A stretch of 64,000 nt of DNA from Pseudomonadota bacterium (GTDB lineage: Bacteria; Pseudomonadota; Gammaproteobacteria; Steroidobacterales; Steroidobacteraceae): positions 1 through 64,000 of the forward strand of contig JAEWAF010000045.1 of the NCBI GenBank assembly GCA_023391815.1. Reading direction: 5' to 3'. The position numbers and the translations under genes were made by a program. Positions within the stretch are counted from its first letter, which is position 1; every line of letters begins with the position of its first letter. The notes beneath the pieces are model-generated. The model worked only from the letters and a program-made list of their open reading frames with translations, made no database searches and had not been told where the DNA came from. Positions 42,593 through 51,694 of the stretch are shown piece by piece.

Positions 42593-45500
42593 ATGTTCAG
42601 GGAATTCTTTCGTTTCGAGCTGGGTTATCAACTGCGCTCGCCGCTGCCCTGGGTGGTCGCGCTGGTATTCGCGCTCATGGCGTTCGCCGCCACCACGACC
42701 GACATGATCACGGTCGGCGAAGGCATCGGCAACGCCAATCGAAATGCGCCCTACGTCATACTGACGTTCTTCGATGTGTTCTCGACCCTCGGCATGTTCG
42801 TCGCCGTGGCGCTCATAGCACAACCGCTGCTGCGTGATTTCGAGCTCGGCACCGAGGAGCTGTTCTTCAGCAAGCCGTTGAACAAAGCCACGTATCTGTG
42901 GGGCAGGTTCGCGGCGGGCTCGTTCATGGCATTGATCGTGATGATCATCACCGGGCTGGGCATGATGCTGGGTTCCCTCATGGCCTGGATCGATCCGCAG
43001 CGACTCGGGCCGTTCTCGCTGGCGCCCTATCTGTGGAGCCTGGGCGTCATGATCATTCCGAATCTGCTGTTCACCGGCGCGCTGCTGGCACTGCTGGCCG
43101 TGACCACGCGTCGGTTGTTGCAGGTGTTCATCGGCGTGGTCGCGTTCCTGGCGCTGTGGGCGATCGCGAGCGCGCTGACCAAGGACATTCAATATCACAC
43201 GATCTCGGCGCTCATCGACCCGCTCGGGGGCGAAGCGATCTCGCAGGTCATGCGCTATTGGTCCGTCGCCGAACGCAACACGCAACTACCCGAGCTGAGC
43301 GGCTTGCTGTTGTTGAATCGGCTGATCTGGGCGGGCATTGCGGTGGTGATGCTCGTGGCGACGCAGTTGCTGTTCAAGCCGCAGCGGCAGCGCGCGAAGA
43401 AACGTTGGTGGCAACGCTCGCGGCAGAGCGAGGAAGCGATTGTTCCCTCGCCGATACAGGCTGCGACCAAGGTGTCCGCCACGTCGCGTGCATTCAATGG
43501 CTCGCTGGCCTTCGGTCAGTTCATTCACCTGGTGTGGTTCGATACCAAGTCCGTGCTCCGGAGCATTCCGTTTCTGGTGCTGCTGGCCTTCGGCATGTTC
43601 AATTATCTCGGCAGCTCGGCGGCCATGGACAACACGTTCGGCACGCCGATCTATCCCGTCACGGCGCTGATGATGCAGTCCATGCAGGGCAGCTATCAGT
43701 TCCTGCTGATCGTCATCGTCGCGTTCTACGCCGGCGACGTGCTGTGGCGAGAGCGCGATGCCAAGCTCGCGGAAGTCACCGACTCGATGCCGGTGCCGAA
43801 CTGGGTGCCGTTGCTGTCGAAGCTGGGCGCGATCACCTCGGTCGTGATCGCGTTCATCGTGTTCGGTGTGCTCGCGGCGATCGGCTATCAGCTGTGGCAT
43901 GGTTATACGAGGATCGAGCCGCTGTTGTATCTACAGGCAGCGTTCATCGATGCCTGGCCGTTCGTGTTGCTGGGCGCGCTTGCTCTGTTCCTGCAGGTCG
44001 TCAGCAATCACAAGTTCATCGGGTATCTGCTGTTCATCCTGGTGTTCCTGGCGCAGACCGTGCTGGGCCAGATCGGCTACGAGCACAACTTGTATCTGTA
44101 CGGCGGCGCGCCGGACATGCGGTACTCCGACATGAACGGTTACGGCCATCTGCTGCAGCCGTGGGCCTGGTTTCAGACTTACTGGACCTTGTTCGCGGCG
44201 CTGCTGATCTTGCTGGCGAACGCGTTTTGGGTGCGAGGCACGGCCTCGCGATGGAGTCATCGCTGGCGGAATGCTTTGCGCAGCCTGCGCGGGCCGCAAG
44301 CTACCGTTCTCGCGAGTCTGGCGTTGGTGTTCGCCGCTACCGGGGGCTGGATTTTCTATAACACCAACATTCTCAACGAATACCTGCCCGAGGATGTGTT
44401 GCTGGATCGCCAGGCGCGCGTGGAAAAGGAATATCGGCAGTTCAAGGACCTGCCGCAGCCGCGAATCGTCGATGTGCGGGCTGATGTGGATATCTATCCG
44501 GATGAGCGGCGCTCCGTCATTCGCGGCCACTATCACCTGGTCAACAAGCACGACGTGGCCATTCCCGAGTTGCACGTCTACACCAATCCCAGCTCACGTA
44601 TCGCTGTGGCCACGCCTGCCGGGCTGGTCATGAAGAAGGAAGATCGCGAAGCCGGCCTGCGGATCTTCGCCTTGAGCGAGCCCTTGGCGCCGGGCGCCGC
44701 GCTCGATTTTGACTTCACGCTCGAACGCGCCGAACGCGGCTTCACCAACAGCGGCATGCCACGTTCGACCGGCGGCGGCGACTTGCGCTCGACGCTCAAC
44801 GCCAACGGTACGTTCTTCACCAGCAACGAAATGCCGCATTTCGGTTACGACGAGTCGCGCCAGATCCTGGATCGCAACGAGCGTCGCAAGCGCGGCTTGG
44901 GCGACGTACCGCGCAAGCCGAAGCTGGAAGACCGGAACGCGCGTTACAACATTGGCATCGTCGATTCCGATTGGATCAACTTCGAAGCCACGGTCAGCAC
45001 GAGCGCCGATCAGATCGCGCTCGCTCCGGGTTATCTGCAGCGCGAGTGGAGCGAAAACGGGCGGCGCTATTTCCATTACAAGATGGATCGGCCGATGCTG
45101 CCGTTCTATTGCTTCCTGTCGGCGCGTTGGCAGGTGAAGCGAGGCGAGTGGCACGGCCTGCCGATCGAGATCTATCACGATCCCAAGCATGCGTATAACG
45201 TCGATCGCATGATCGACGCCACGCGCAAGTCGCTCGATTATTTCACCACCAACTTCTCGCCCTACCAGCATCGGCAGGTTCGCATTCTCGAGTTCCCGCG
45301 CTACGCGAAGTTCGCGCAAAGCTTCGCGAACACGATTCCGTTCTCGGAGAGCATCGGTTTCATCGCCAATCTGACCGATCCCGACAGCATCGACTATGTC
45401 TTCTACGTGACCGCGCATGAGATGGCGCATCAATGGTGGGGCCATCAGGTCATCGGCGCGGATGTGCAGGGACAGACCATGCTGATGGAGTCGATGTCGC

Positions 45501-46240
45501 AGTACTCGGCGCTCATGGTCATGGAGAAAGAATATGGGCGCGAGCACATGCGCCGCTTCCTCAAATACGAGCTGGATCGCTATCTGCGCGGTCGCGGTGG
45601 CGAGCTGATCGAAGAGTTGCCGCTGATGCGCGTCGAGGATCAGAACTACATTCACTACTCCAAGGGCTCGCTGGTGCTGTATCGGCTGCGTGACGAAATC
45701 GGCGAGCAAGCTCTGAATCGCGCGCTGGCGAACTTCATTCGCGACAAGGCCTATCAACAGCCGCCGTACACTACGTCGCTCGAGCTGGTTGACTACATCC
45801 GTGCGCAGACGACGGCGGACAAGTACGCGCTCATCGACGAGCTGCTCGCGAAGATCATCTTCTACGACAACCGTGTGGTCTCGGCATCAGTGACGCCGCG
45901 CAATGGCAAGTACGATGTGACGATCGAGTACCAGGCCGCCAAGCGTGAAAGCGACGGCATGGGACGGGAGACGCAAATTGCGTTGGATGACTGGATCGAA
46001 GTGGGCGTGTTCGCTCGGGAAGAAGGTAAGGGCGAAAGCACCGAGAGGCCGCTTTATCTGGAGCGCAAACACATCACGCAGCAGAGCGGCAAGTTCACGA
46101 TCACGGTGGATGAGTTGCCTTACGAAGCCGGCTTCGATCCGTACAACAAGCTCATCGATCGGCTGCCGGATGACAATCGGAAAACCGTCGAGACCGCCTC
46201 GGCAGCCGTGGTCCCGGATGACGCGCCCGGCAAGAGCTGA
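42593..46240 (+). CDS. ABC-2-type permease fused to an M1-family aminopeptidase-like domain
   Basis: 1215 residues from ATG 42593 (AGGAGG upstream). Residues 1-600 carry about 12 TM helices in two ABC-2-like halves, starting MFREFFRFELGYQLRSPLPW. Residues about 630-1190 are an M1 metallopeptidase: the zinc motif HEMAH is at 942-946, and the third ligand is probably Glu966 in TMLMESMSQY. The classical exopeptidase GAMEN motif is absent; the segment before the zinc site reads FSESIGFIA. The peptidase domain should lie in the periplasm. Such fusions occur with a single ATPase gene, as here, in several proteobacteria and Bacteroidetes; the substrate is not known. Confidence 0.9.
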   Translation: MFREFFRFELGYQLRSPLPWVVALVFALMAFAATTTDMITVGEGIGNANRNAPYVILTFFDVFSTLGMFVAVALIAQPLLRDFELGTEELFFSKPLNKATYLWGRFAAGSFMALIVMIITGLGMMLGSLMAWIDPQRLGPFSLAPYLWSLGVMIIPNLLFTGALLALLAVTTRRLLQVFIGVVAFLALWAIASALTKDIQYHTISALIDPLGGEAISQVMRYWSVAERNTQLPELSGLLLLNRLIWAGIAVVMLVATQLLFKPQRQRAKKRWWQRSRQSEEAIVPSPIQAATKVSATSRAFNGSLAFGQFIHLVWFDTKSVLRSIPFLVLLAFGMFNYLGSSAAMDNTFGTPIYPVTALMMQSMQGSYQFLLIVIVAFYAGDVLWRERDAKLAEVTDSMPVPNWVPLLSKLGAITSVVIAFIVFGVLAAIGYQLWHGYTRIEPLLYLQAAFIDAWPFVLLGALALFLQVVSNHKFIGYLLFILVFLAQTVLGQIGYEHNLYLYGGAPDMRYSDMNGYGHLLQPWAWFQTYWTLFAALLILLANAFWVRGTASRWSHRWRNALRSLRGPQATVLASLALVFAATGGWIFYNTNILNEYLPEDVLLDRQARVEKEYRQFKDLPQPRIVDVRADVDIYPDERRSVIRGHYHLVNKHDVAIPELHVYTNPSSRIAVATPAGLVMKKEDREAGLRIFALSEPLAPGAALDFDFTLERAERGFTNSGMPRSTGGGDLRSTLNANGTFFTSNEMPHFGYDESRQILDRNERRKRGLGDVPRKPKLEDRNARYNIGIVDSDWINFEATVSTSADQIALAPGYLQREWSENGRRYFHYKMDRPMLPFYCFLSARWQVKRGEWHGLPIEIYHDPKHAYNVDRMIDATRKSLDYFTTNFSPYQHRQVRILEFPRYAKFAQSFANTIPFSESIGFIANLTDPDSIDYVFYVTAHEMAHQWWGHQVIGADVQGQTMLMESMSQYSALMVMEKEYGREHMRRFLKYELDRYLRGRGGELIEELPLMRVEDQNYIHYSKGSLVLYRLRDEIGEQALNRALANFIRDKAYQQPPYTTSLELVDYIRAQTTADKYALIDELLAKIIFYDNRVVSASVTPRNGKYDVTIEYQAAKRESDGMGRETQIALDDWIEVGVFAREEGKGESTERPLYLERKHITQQSGKFTITVDELPYEAGFDPYNKLIDRLPDDNRKTVETASAAVVPDDAPGKS

Positions 46241-46243
46241 ACG

Positions 46244-46280
46244 AACAGCGGCGCAGTCCGGTGAGGGCTGCGCCGCTGTT
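46244..46280. terminator. Hairpin between convergent permease-peptidase and pirin genes
   Basis: AACAGCGGCGCAG (46244-46256) pairs perfectly over 13 bp with CTGCGCCGCTGTT (46268-46280), with an 11-base loop. It lies four bases after the permease-peptidase stop and six before the pirin stop, so it probably serves both strands. No long T-run on either side. Confidence 0.7.
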
Positions 46281-46286
46281 GTAGTT

Positions 46287-47213
46287 TCACGTGCGAGGCG
46301 GAATCAAACCGAAGCGTCCACTCTGATAGTCGCGGAACGCCTGCTCGATCTCCTCGCGCGTGTTCATCACGAACGGGCCATAACGCGCGACGGGCTCGTG
46401 CAACGGCTTGCCGGAGAGCAACAGGATCTCCGCCGGGTCGGTCTCTGCCGCGCTCACGCCGATATTCACTGAGTCGCCCGAAGCGAGCAGTGCCGCCTCA
46501 CCTTCGGCGACCTTGCGCTGATCGCTGCCGATCGTCGCCTTGCCCTTGAATACGTAGATCAAGCCGCTTTGCTCGGCGGGCACCGACTGCAACAGCTCAC
46601 CGCCCGGTTGGATGGTGAAATGGAGCATCTGAATCGGCACTCGCGTGTCGATGCGCGCGGTCTTGCCGAGCGACTCACCAGCGATGACGCGAACTTTCAC
46701 GCGGCCGTCTTCCGTGCTCGCCTGCGGAATGTCCGAGGCACGCAAGGTCTGATAGCGCGGCGTCATCATCTTGTCGACGGCGGGTAGGTTGACCCAGATC
46801 TGGAACCCTTCCTGATTGCCGCCTTCGCGATGGAAACGCTCGGTCGGCATTTCGGAGTGGATCACTCCGCCACCCGCAGTCATCCACTGCACGTCGCCCG
46901 GACGCAGCACGTCGGCATTGCCGAAGGAGTCGCGATGCTCGTTCTCACCGGCGAGCACGTACGTCACGGTCTCGAAGCCGCGATGCGGATGATCGGGCGC
47001 GCCCAGCGGCCCACCGGGCGGCCACTGCACGGGGCCGAGGTGGTCGATCAGCAGAAACGGATCGAAGTGGCTGAAGCCCTGGATCGGAAACGGCCGACGC
47101 ACCGGAAAGCCGCCGCCTTCGATGGTGCTGACGGACTGCACCACGCGGGCGACTCGCCGCGGTTCGCGGGTTTGACTGGAGGTGTTCGAGGCTAAGGAGT
47201 TGGTGGCGTTCAT
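46287..47213 (-). CDS. Pirin family protein
   Basis: 308 residues from ATG 47213 (AGGA at eight bases). The first cupin half has the metal site HPHRGFETVTYVLAGENEHRDSFGN, then PGDVQWMTAGGGVIHSEMP; the second half, PEILLLSGKPLHEPVARYGPFVMNT, is the usual pirin C-terminus. Bacterial pirins bind iron or another metal and have been linked to quercetinase activity and pyruvate dehydrogenase control. The next gene (47385) is divergent; no LysR binding evidence. Typical in length and domains. Confidence 0.9.
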   Translation of the reverse strand: MNATNSLASNTSSQTREPRRVARVVQSVSTIEGGGFPVRRPFPIQGFSHFDPFLLIDHLGPVQWPPGGPLGAPDHPHRGFETVTYVLAGENEHRDSFGNADVLRPGDVQWMTAGGGVIHSEMPTERFHREGGNQEGFQIWVNLPAVDKMMTPRYQTLRASDIPQASTEDGRVKVRVIAGESLGKTARIDTRVPIQMLHFTIQPGGELLQSVPAEQSGLIYVFKGKATIGSDQRKVAEGEAALLASGDSVNIGVSAAETDPAEILLLSGKPLHEPVARYGPFVMNTREEIEQAFRDYQSGRFGLIPPRT

Positions 47214-47384
47214 GGGGAGTATCCTGCCACCGATATTGAGGCACATCTCCATGTAGCAAGGCATGACTGTTATCCCCGGGCCGGTCGTCGTCCGATGGCG
47301 ACCTGCTGTGTTCGGGGCGGCGACGCGTTAATCTCCCGGCTCTTTAATTATGTAGCGCTCCGCGCCCGACTGCCGAGGGATACG

Positions 47385-47816
47385 ATGACCGTCAAAATGC
47401 TGGTCAACATCGATGTCGACGATTTGGCCAAAGCCACCGATTTCTATTGCAAAGCTTTCAACCTCCAGGTCGGCCGTCGCTTCGGCGCGGACGCGGTCGA
47501 ACTGCTCGGCGGCACCTCGCCCATCTACTTACTGGTGAAGCCCAACGGCACGACGGCGTCGGCGACCAGCCGACACTTGCGGTCGTATGCGCGTCACTGG
47601 ACGCCAGTGCACCTGGACTTCGTGGTCGAAGAGATCGAAGGCGCGTTGGATCGGGCTCGTAACGCGGGTGCCCGGCTCGAGACCCAGGTGAAGACCAACA
47701 ACTGGGGCAAGATCGCCATGCTCGCGGATCCGTTCGGTCATGGCATCTGCCTGATCGAATTCGTCGGCCGGGGTTACGACGAAATCGCCACTCCTCCCGA
47801 TCAGAAGCACCGGTAA
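47385..47816 (+). CDS. VOC-superfamily (glyoxalase-like) protein
   Basis: 143 residues from ATG 47385 with GAGGGA upstream. The vicinal-oxygen-chelate fold is indicated by LVNIDVDDLAKATDFYCKAFNLQVG, HLDFVVEEIEGALDRARNAGARL and MLADPFGHGICLIEF. Metal ligands resemble the family (H in VHLDFVV, E in CLIEF). The substrate is unknown; relatives include glyoxalases and antibiotic-resistance proteins. The next gene starts ten bases later behind a perfect AGGAGG, so the two form a small operon. Confidence 0.85.
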   Translation: MTVKMLVNIDVDDLAKATDFYCKAFNLQVGRRFGADAVELLGGTSPIYLLVKPNGTTASATSRHLRSYARHWTPVHLDFVVEEIEGALDRARNAGARLETQVKTNNWGKIAMLADPFGHGICLIEFVGRGYDEIATPPDQKHR

Positions 47817-47826
47817 GGAGGTCGTC

Positions 47827-48195
47827 GTGGCATTCGTCTGTTGGAAGTGCGGCGCGTCGCTGGCGGACCTGAGTCTGCCGCTGCGCCGCCTGGACGAATG
47901 CCGCCAATGCCACGCGGAGCTCCATGTTTGCAAACTCTGCGAGTGGTACAGCATCAGCGTCGCGAAACATTGTCGCGAGACTGTGGCTGAGGAAGTGAAG
48001 GACAAGGAGCGGGCGAACTTCTGCGACTATTTCAAACCCCGGCAGGATGCTTACTCGGCCAAGAGCACGGATGCTGCGTCGAAGGCGCAGGCGGAGTTGG
48101 ATGCTCTGTTCGGCGGAGCTAAGAAGACGGATGAGCCGTCTGCTGCGGATAAAGCTCGGGCTGAGCTCGAAGCGTTGTTTGGGAAGAAGAAGTAG
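47827..48195 (+). CDS. Cys-rich zinc-ribbon-like small protein with C-terminal repeats
   Basis: 122 residues from GTG 47827, preceded by AAGGAGG. The N-terminus contains four CxxC-type elements: CWKCG (about 5-9), CRQCH (about 27-31), CKLCEW (about 36-41) and a later C-x-D-Y-F, enough for one or two zinc sites. The C-terminal half holds two repeats (AQAELDALFGGAKK and KARAELEALFGKKK). Family not recognised. The sequence after the stop keeps a further, decayed copy of the repeat in the same frame (48195-48285). Confidence 0.8.
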   Translation: MAFVCWKCGASLADLSLPLRRLDECRQCHAELHVCKLCEWYSISVAKHCRETVAEEVKDKERANFCDYFKPRQDAYSAKSTDAASKAQAELDALFGGAKKTDEPSAADKARAELEALFGKKK

Positions 48196-48554
48196 CCGTC
48201 CGCTGCGGTTGAGGCTCGCGCTCGCCTCGACCGACATCACCTCGTTCATGGTGGGGCTGAGCTGGAAGCGTTGTTTGGGAATAAGACGGGCTTGTGTTTC
48301 AGCGCTGTGGTTCGCGGAGTCCCGGGGTCTCTATGTCCTCCCGGCACCGCGACGCACGCCGTCGCAACGCTTCGCTCGCGCTGACGCGCGCGACGTTGCT
48401 GTACCTCCATGTAGCTGCTATTGGACCAACATCCCTGTTGGATCCAATTGCCGGGAGAACATAGGGACCCCGGGCCTCCGCCGTTGGCTTGACGGGCTTT
48501 GATGGCTAGAAAGAGAGGAGCGGAGGAGCGTAGACACCGAGTCACGCCGAGATC
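48196..48554. other. Intergenic region with decayed repeat copy and a long inverted repeat
   Basis: 48195-48228 and 48253-48285 resemble the last coding repeat of the preceding gene, in the same frame past its TAG. Inverted arms at 48321-48346 and 48449-48474 (26 bases each, two or more mismatches) enclose about 100 bases; inside lies a shorter dyad near 48419-48448 (ATTGGACCAACA and TGTTGGATCCAAT). No gene is supported in it. Confidence 0.7.
48321..48474. repeat. Imperfect inverted repeat with nested hairpin
   Basis: The arms read CCCGGGGTCTCTATGTCC... (48321-48346) and its near-complement (48449-48474), about 26 bp, with a 102-base interior that contains a further hairpin. The size and design resemble a non-autonomous palindromic element or REP-like unit, but no target-site duplication is seen and there is no second copy in this window. 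Confidence 0.6.
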
Positions 48555-49462
48555 TCACTCCGCCGGAGGCGGATGCACGTCGTGCGACGCCTGGGCTTCT
48601 TTTTCCAGCCACTGCATCACGCCGGACACCATCGGATCATTCAGCCGCCGCGGTAAGCACACGGCGTAGATTGCATATTCCGATGTCACTTCGTTTTCAA
48701 ACACCTTCACCAGCCGGCCGGACGCCAGTTCGGTGGCGGCGAAGACTTCGGACGCGATCGCCACGCCTTGGCCGGTGAGGGCCGCCTGGAGCATCGAGTT
48801 TCGATCGCCGCAAACGATGCCACGTCGGGCATCGACGCCCTTGGCGCCGACGGCGTCGAGCCAGCGGGCCCATGAACGGTAGGAGTCGTCGTGGAGTAAT
48901 GTGAAATGGCGCAGATCGCTGATGGTTTTCAACGGCGGTCCGCCTTTCAGCAATCCGGGCGCGCACACCACGATCTCCCGGGGACGGAATAACGGCACGA
49001 TATGTAACCCCGGGTAATGACCGCCGCCGAACCGAATGGCGATATCCACATCCTCGCGCGCGAAATCCACCAATTGAGCGGTCGTCATCACTTGAAGATC
49101 GACTTCCGGGAACAACATAGAGAACGAGCGAACGCGGGCATCAGCCAGCGCGCGTTGAAAGAAGAGAAAGTCGAAATGGTCAGCTTCCGCCGCACGGTCG
49201 GCGTCGATACATCCTCGAGTGCACTCGCCAGCCGGTCGAACGCGGCACGCGTTCCTTCGGCCAGGAGCGCACCCTGAGCCGTTAGTCGCAACCCCCGCGG
49301 CAGACGCTCGAACAACTTCACTCCGAGGCGATCCTCGAGCTGTTTCACCTGCCGGCTCACGGCAGCGTGAGTCACGTTCATTTCTTCCGCCGCGGCGCTC
49401 AGGTTCAGGTTCCGGGCGGCGACGTCGAAGGCCCGCAGGGGCCCCACTGGGATGCGCTTCAT
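48555..49462 (-). pseudogene. LysR-family regulator, interrupted by a frameshift
   Basis: ATG 49462 starts a typical LysR N-terminus (PLRAFDVAARNLNLSAAAEEMNVTHAAVSRQVKQLE), with the winged helix in residues 1-65 and the start of the effector domain. At about 49112-49120 the frame breaks, and the rest (LFPEVDLQVMTTAQLV, LFRPREIVVCAPG, GVAIASEVFAATELASGRLVKVF) continues in another frame to 48555. Adding one base restores a protein of about 302 residues, a normal GcvA-like LysR length. Either an assembly error or a fresh mutation. It is divergent from the small-protein genes starting at 49596, and a normal LysR would be expected to control them. Confidence 0.8.
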
Positions 49463-49595
49463 GGCAGTCGCAAGGATGGCTAATGGTATGACTTTAAATC
49501 ATAGATCAGGGACACAAAGTATCGCTATTCGCGGTAAATGGCCAGGATCACACTACGCCTCCATGACCGAGATGCATATCTCAACGGAGGTTTTT

Positions 49596-49781
49596 ATGGA
49601 CGAGTACCTGTTCATGACCCTGGCCAAGTTGCAAGCCGACCGTCGCAAATTGGAGCGGGAACAGCGCCTGCGGGCGCCCGATCCCGAGCAGCTTCGTCTT
49701 GAGTGGGTCGAGCCGGCCGAGACTCATCGGCCCGCGACCCGCTGGTTTTCGCAGCAGCCCTTATGGAGGGAACAGTCATGA
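49596..49781 (+). CDS. Small hypothetical protein (61 aa)
   Basis: 61 residues from ATG 49596, with GGAGG five bases upstream; the longer open frame further upstream lacks such a site. It is mostly charged and helical (MTLAKLQADRRKLEREQRLR), ending in W/Q-rich residues. It has no TM segment and no known domain. Its stop overlaps the next start (ATGA). Together with the next two genes it forms a compact trio of very small proteins. Confidence 0.7.
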   Translation: MDEYLFMTLAKLQADRRKLEREQRLRAPDPEQLRLEWVEPAETHRPATRWFSQQPLWREQS

Positions 49782-49984
49782 GTAGTACGAGAACGTTACT
49801 GTCTTTGGCAGCGGCAGTGGTCATCAATGTGACCGCGTTGGCCGCGTGGGAATGGAATGTCACCGAGGCGACCACGCCGGCCGGTGAAGTCACCATCACC
49901 CAGATCGAGGAGCCGACCCAGCTGGCGTCATTGGCGCAAACCCGGGTCGACAGTCAGGTCGTGCAGACGGCCCATCGTTTGTAA
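49778..49984 (+). CDS. Small exported or membrane protein (68 aa)
   Basis: 68 residues from ATG 49778, after GAGGGA. The start is a hydrophobic helix (LLSLAAAVVINVTALAAWEW) that may be a signal anchor or signal peptide, followed by a short polar tail with TPAGEVTITQIEE. Coupled by ATGA overlap to the 61-residue protein. Function unknown. Confidence 0.7.
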   Translation: MSSTRTLLSLAAAVVINVTALAAWEWNVTEATTPAGEVTITQIEEPTQLASLAQTRVDSQVVQTAHRL

Positions 49985-50014
49985 CGATCCAAACATTGCA
50001 AGGAGGAGGTTGCC

Positions 50015-50152
50015 ATGGCCTTCGTACTGATCACGTTCACGGCTTCGCTGATTCTCAACCTGGCGGTATTGACCTTGTTGAAGATCGGCCTGAAACACGA
50101 TGTGCGCAATGGCGGATCGGCCGGAGAGTTTTCCGGCCGATTGCCGTGCTAA
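50015..50152 (+). CDS. Very small membrane protein (45 aa)
   Basis: 45 residues from ATG 50015 to TAA 50150-50152, 30 bases after the previous gene and behind an excellent AGGAGGAGG. Residues 2-24 are a single hydrophobic helix (FVLITFTASLILNLAVLTLL), followed by a polar tail ending in RLPC. Short enough to be missed by routine gene finders. The strong ribosome-binding site and position in the trio argue it is real. Confidence 0.65.
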   Translation: MAFVLITFTASLILNLAVLTLLKIGLKHDVRNGGSAGEFSGRLPC

Positions 50153-50189
50153 GCGACCGCTCGATGTATCGATGCGCGCTGTCGCCCGC

Positions 50190-51626
50190 TCAAGCCGCTT
50201 TGGCGATTCCAGCCACGAGCCGGCCGAGCTTTTCGATGGCGCGCTCGATGGTCGGTGTCCACAACATGCCGCAGCTGATGCGGATGTAATTGCGATAGTC
50301 CGCCTTGGCCGAGAACACCAGGCCGGGCGCAATGCCGATGCGGCTGGCCAGCGCGGTCCGAAACAATTCCACGCCATCCACGCCCGCGGGCAATTCGATC
50401 CACAGCACGATGCCGCCGCTCGGACGCGCCACGCGAGTCCCGGGTGGGAAGTAACGAATGATCGCGTCGACCGCGCTCTGCGAATTCGCAGCGAGCGTCG
50501 TGCGCACCCGGCGCAAGTAACGATCGTACCCGCCGCTGCCGTAATAACGAGCGAGCACCAGTTGTTGCAATGTCGGGCACGCGACCGACGAGAAGAATTT
50601 GGCGCGCGCGATGTCGGTATGGAACTGCGGCGACACCGCCCAGCCGATCCGATAGCCGAGCGCGATAGTCTTGGACACCGAGCCGCACGAAATCACCAGT
50701 CCCGCGTCGTCATATGCGCGCAACGACGTCGGGCGAGTATTGCCGTAATGCAGATCGCCGTAGATGTCGTCCTCGATGATGGGCACTTCGGCGGCGCTGA
50801 GAATCGAGACGATCTCGCGCTTCGCATCGTCGGGCGTGACGCTGCCGGTCGGGTTGTTGAAGTTCGGCATCAGCACGGCGGCGGCAAGCCGTGTCGTGCG
50901 TGCGATGTTTCTAACGGCGTCGACGTCGATGCCCGTGCTGGTGTGATTCGGCACTTCGACCACTTTCAGTCCGAGGTATTCGACTACTTGCAACACCCCG
51001 AAATATGTCGGCGACTCCACCAGCACCGTATCGCCGGCCTTGCACAACACCTGCAACGACATGGTGATAGCATCCATCGCGCCGCTCGTGATCACCACGT
51101 GTGCGGGATCCGCGGGCGCGCCGGCGAACGTCATGCGCTTGGCGACCTGTCGGCGCAGCTCCTCGTGCCCGGGCGGCAGCAAACATTCGCCAGCGTGAGC
51201 GGGATGATCGCGCAACACTTCACGGATCAGATTGTTCAGCCGTTGATTCGGGTACAGCGTCGGCGAAGTGAACGCGCCGTTGAGCTGCAGGATGTCCGGC
51301 CGGGCCAGCGCTTCACGACAGGTGTCGAGCGTTTCCGCCGCGATGGAAATCGGTCGTCGCGAGCGACTGACTTTGGGGCGCGGGGGCGGCACGCTCGCGC
51401 GCGTCGGTGGCCGGACATAGAAGCCGGACTGCGGTCGCGCTTCGATCAGTCCGATGTTTTCCAGGTGCAGGTAGGCCTGCACGACCGTCGAGATGCTGAC
51501 CTTCGCCGTGCGGCTCATCGAGCGCACCGAAGGGATTCGCTCGTTGCCTCGCAAGGCGCCGCTCGCGATCTGCGCTTCGACCAGGCGCGCGACGCGTTCG
51601 TAGAGCAGCGGTTCTTCGGCGGACAT
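50190..51626 (-). CDS. MocR/PdxR-type regulator (GntR HTH with aminotransferase domain)
   Basis: 478 residues from ATG 51626, with GAGG at seven bases. Residues about 8-72 are a GntR-type winged helix (RIPSVRSMSRTAKVSISTVVQAYLHLENIGLI). From about 100 to the end is a fold-type I aminotransferase domain with the PLP lysine in CGSVSKTIALGYR and the phosphate/cofactor loop (VLVESPTYFG, MPNFNNPTGS). MocR proteins bind PLP and usually control a neighbouring gene, here probably the divergent EamA transporter at 51725. An 8-bp inverted repeat lies between the two starts. Confidence 0.92.
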   Translation of the reverse strand: MSAEEPLLYERVARLVEAQIASGALRGNERIPSVRSMSRTAKVSISTVVQAYLHLENIGLIEARPQSGFYVRPPTRASVPPPRPKVSRSRRPISIAAETLDTCREALARPDILQLNGAFTSPTLYPNQRLNNLIREVLRDHPAHAGECLLPPGHEELRRQVAKRMTFAGAPADPAHVVITSGAMDAITMSLQVLCKAGDTVLVESPTYFGVLQVVEYLGLKVVEVPNHTSTGIDVDAVRNIARTTRLAAAVLMPNFNNPTGSVTPDDAKREIVSILSAAEVPIIEDDIYGDLHYGNTRPTSLRAYDDAGLVISCGSVSKTIALGYRIGWAVSPQFHTDIARAKFFSSVACPTLQQLVLARYYGSGGYDRYLRRVRTTLAANSQSAVDAIIRYFPPGTRVARPSGGIVLWIELPAGVDGVELFRTALASRIGIAPGLVFSAKADYRNYIRISCGMLWTPTIERAIEKLGRLVAGIAKAA

Positions 51627-51660
51627 AAGCGACCTCAACTGTATTGGTCATGGGTCAGTC

Positions 51661-51694
51661 TACCTGAGTCTGTACTGCTTGCCAGCCTCAGGTA
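51661..51694. promoter_or_regulatory. Inverted repeat between MocR-type regulator and EamA gene
   Basis: TACCTGAG (51661-51668) and CTCAGGTA (51687-51694) are a perfect dyad with an 18-base spacer, in the 98-base gap between divergent starts (51626 and 51725). This is a natural place for a regulator site. Many MocR proteins bind direct repeats, so a different regulator cannot be excluded. Confidence 0.5.
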
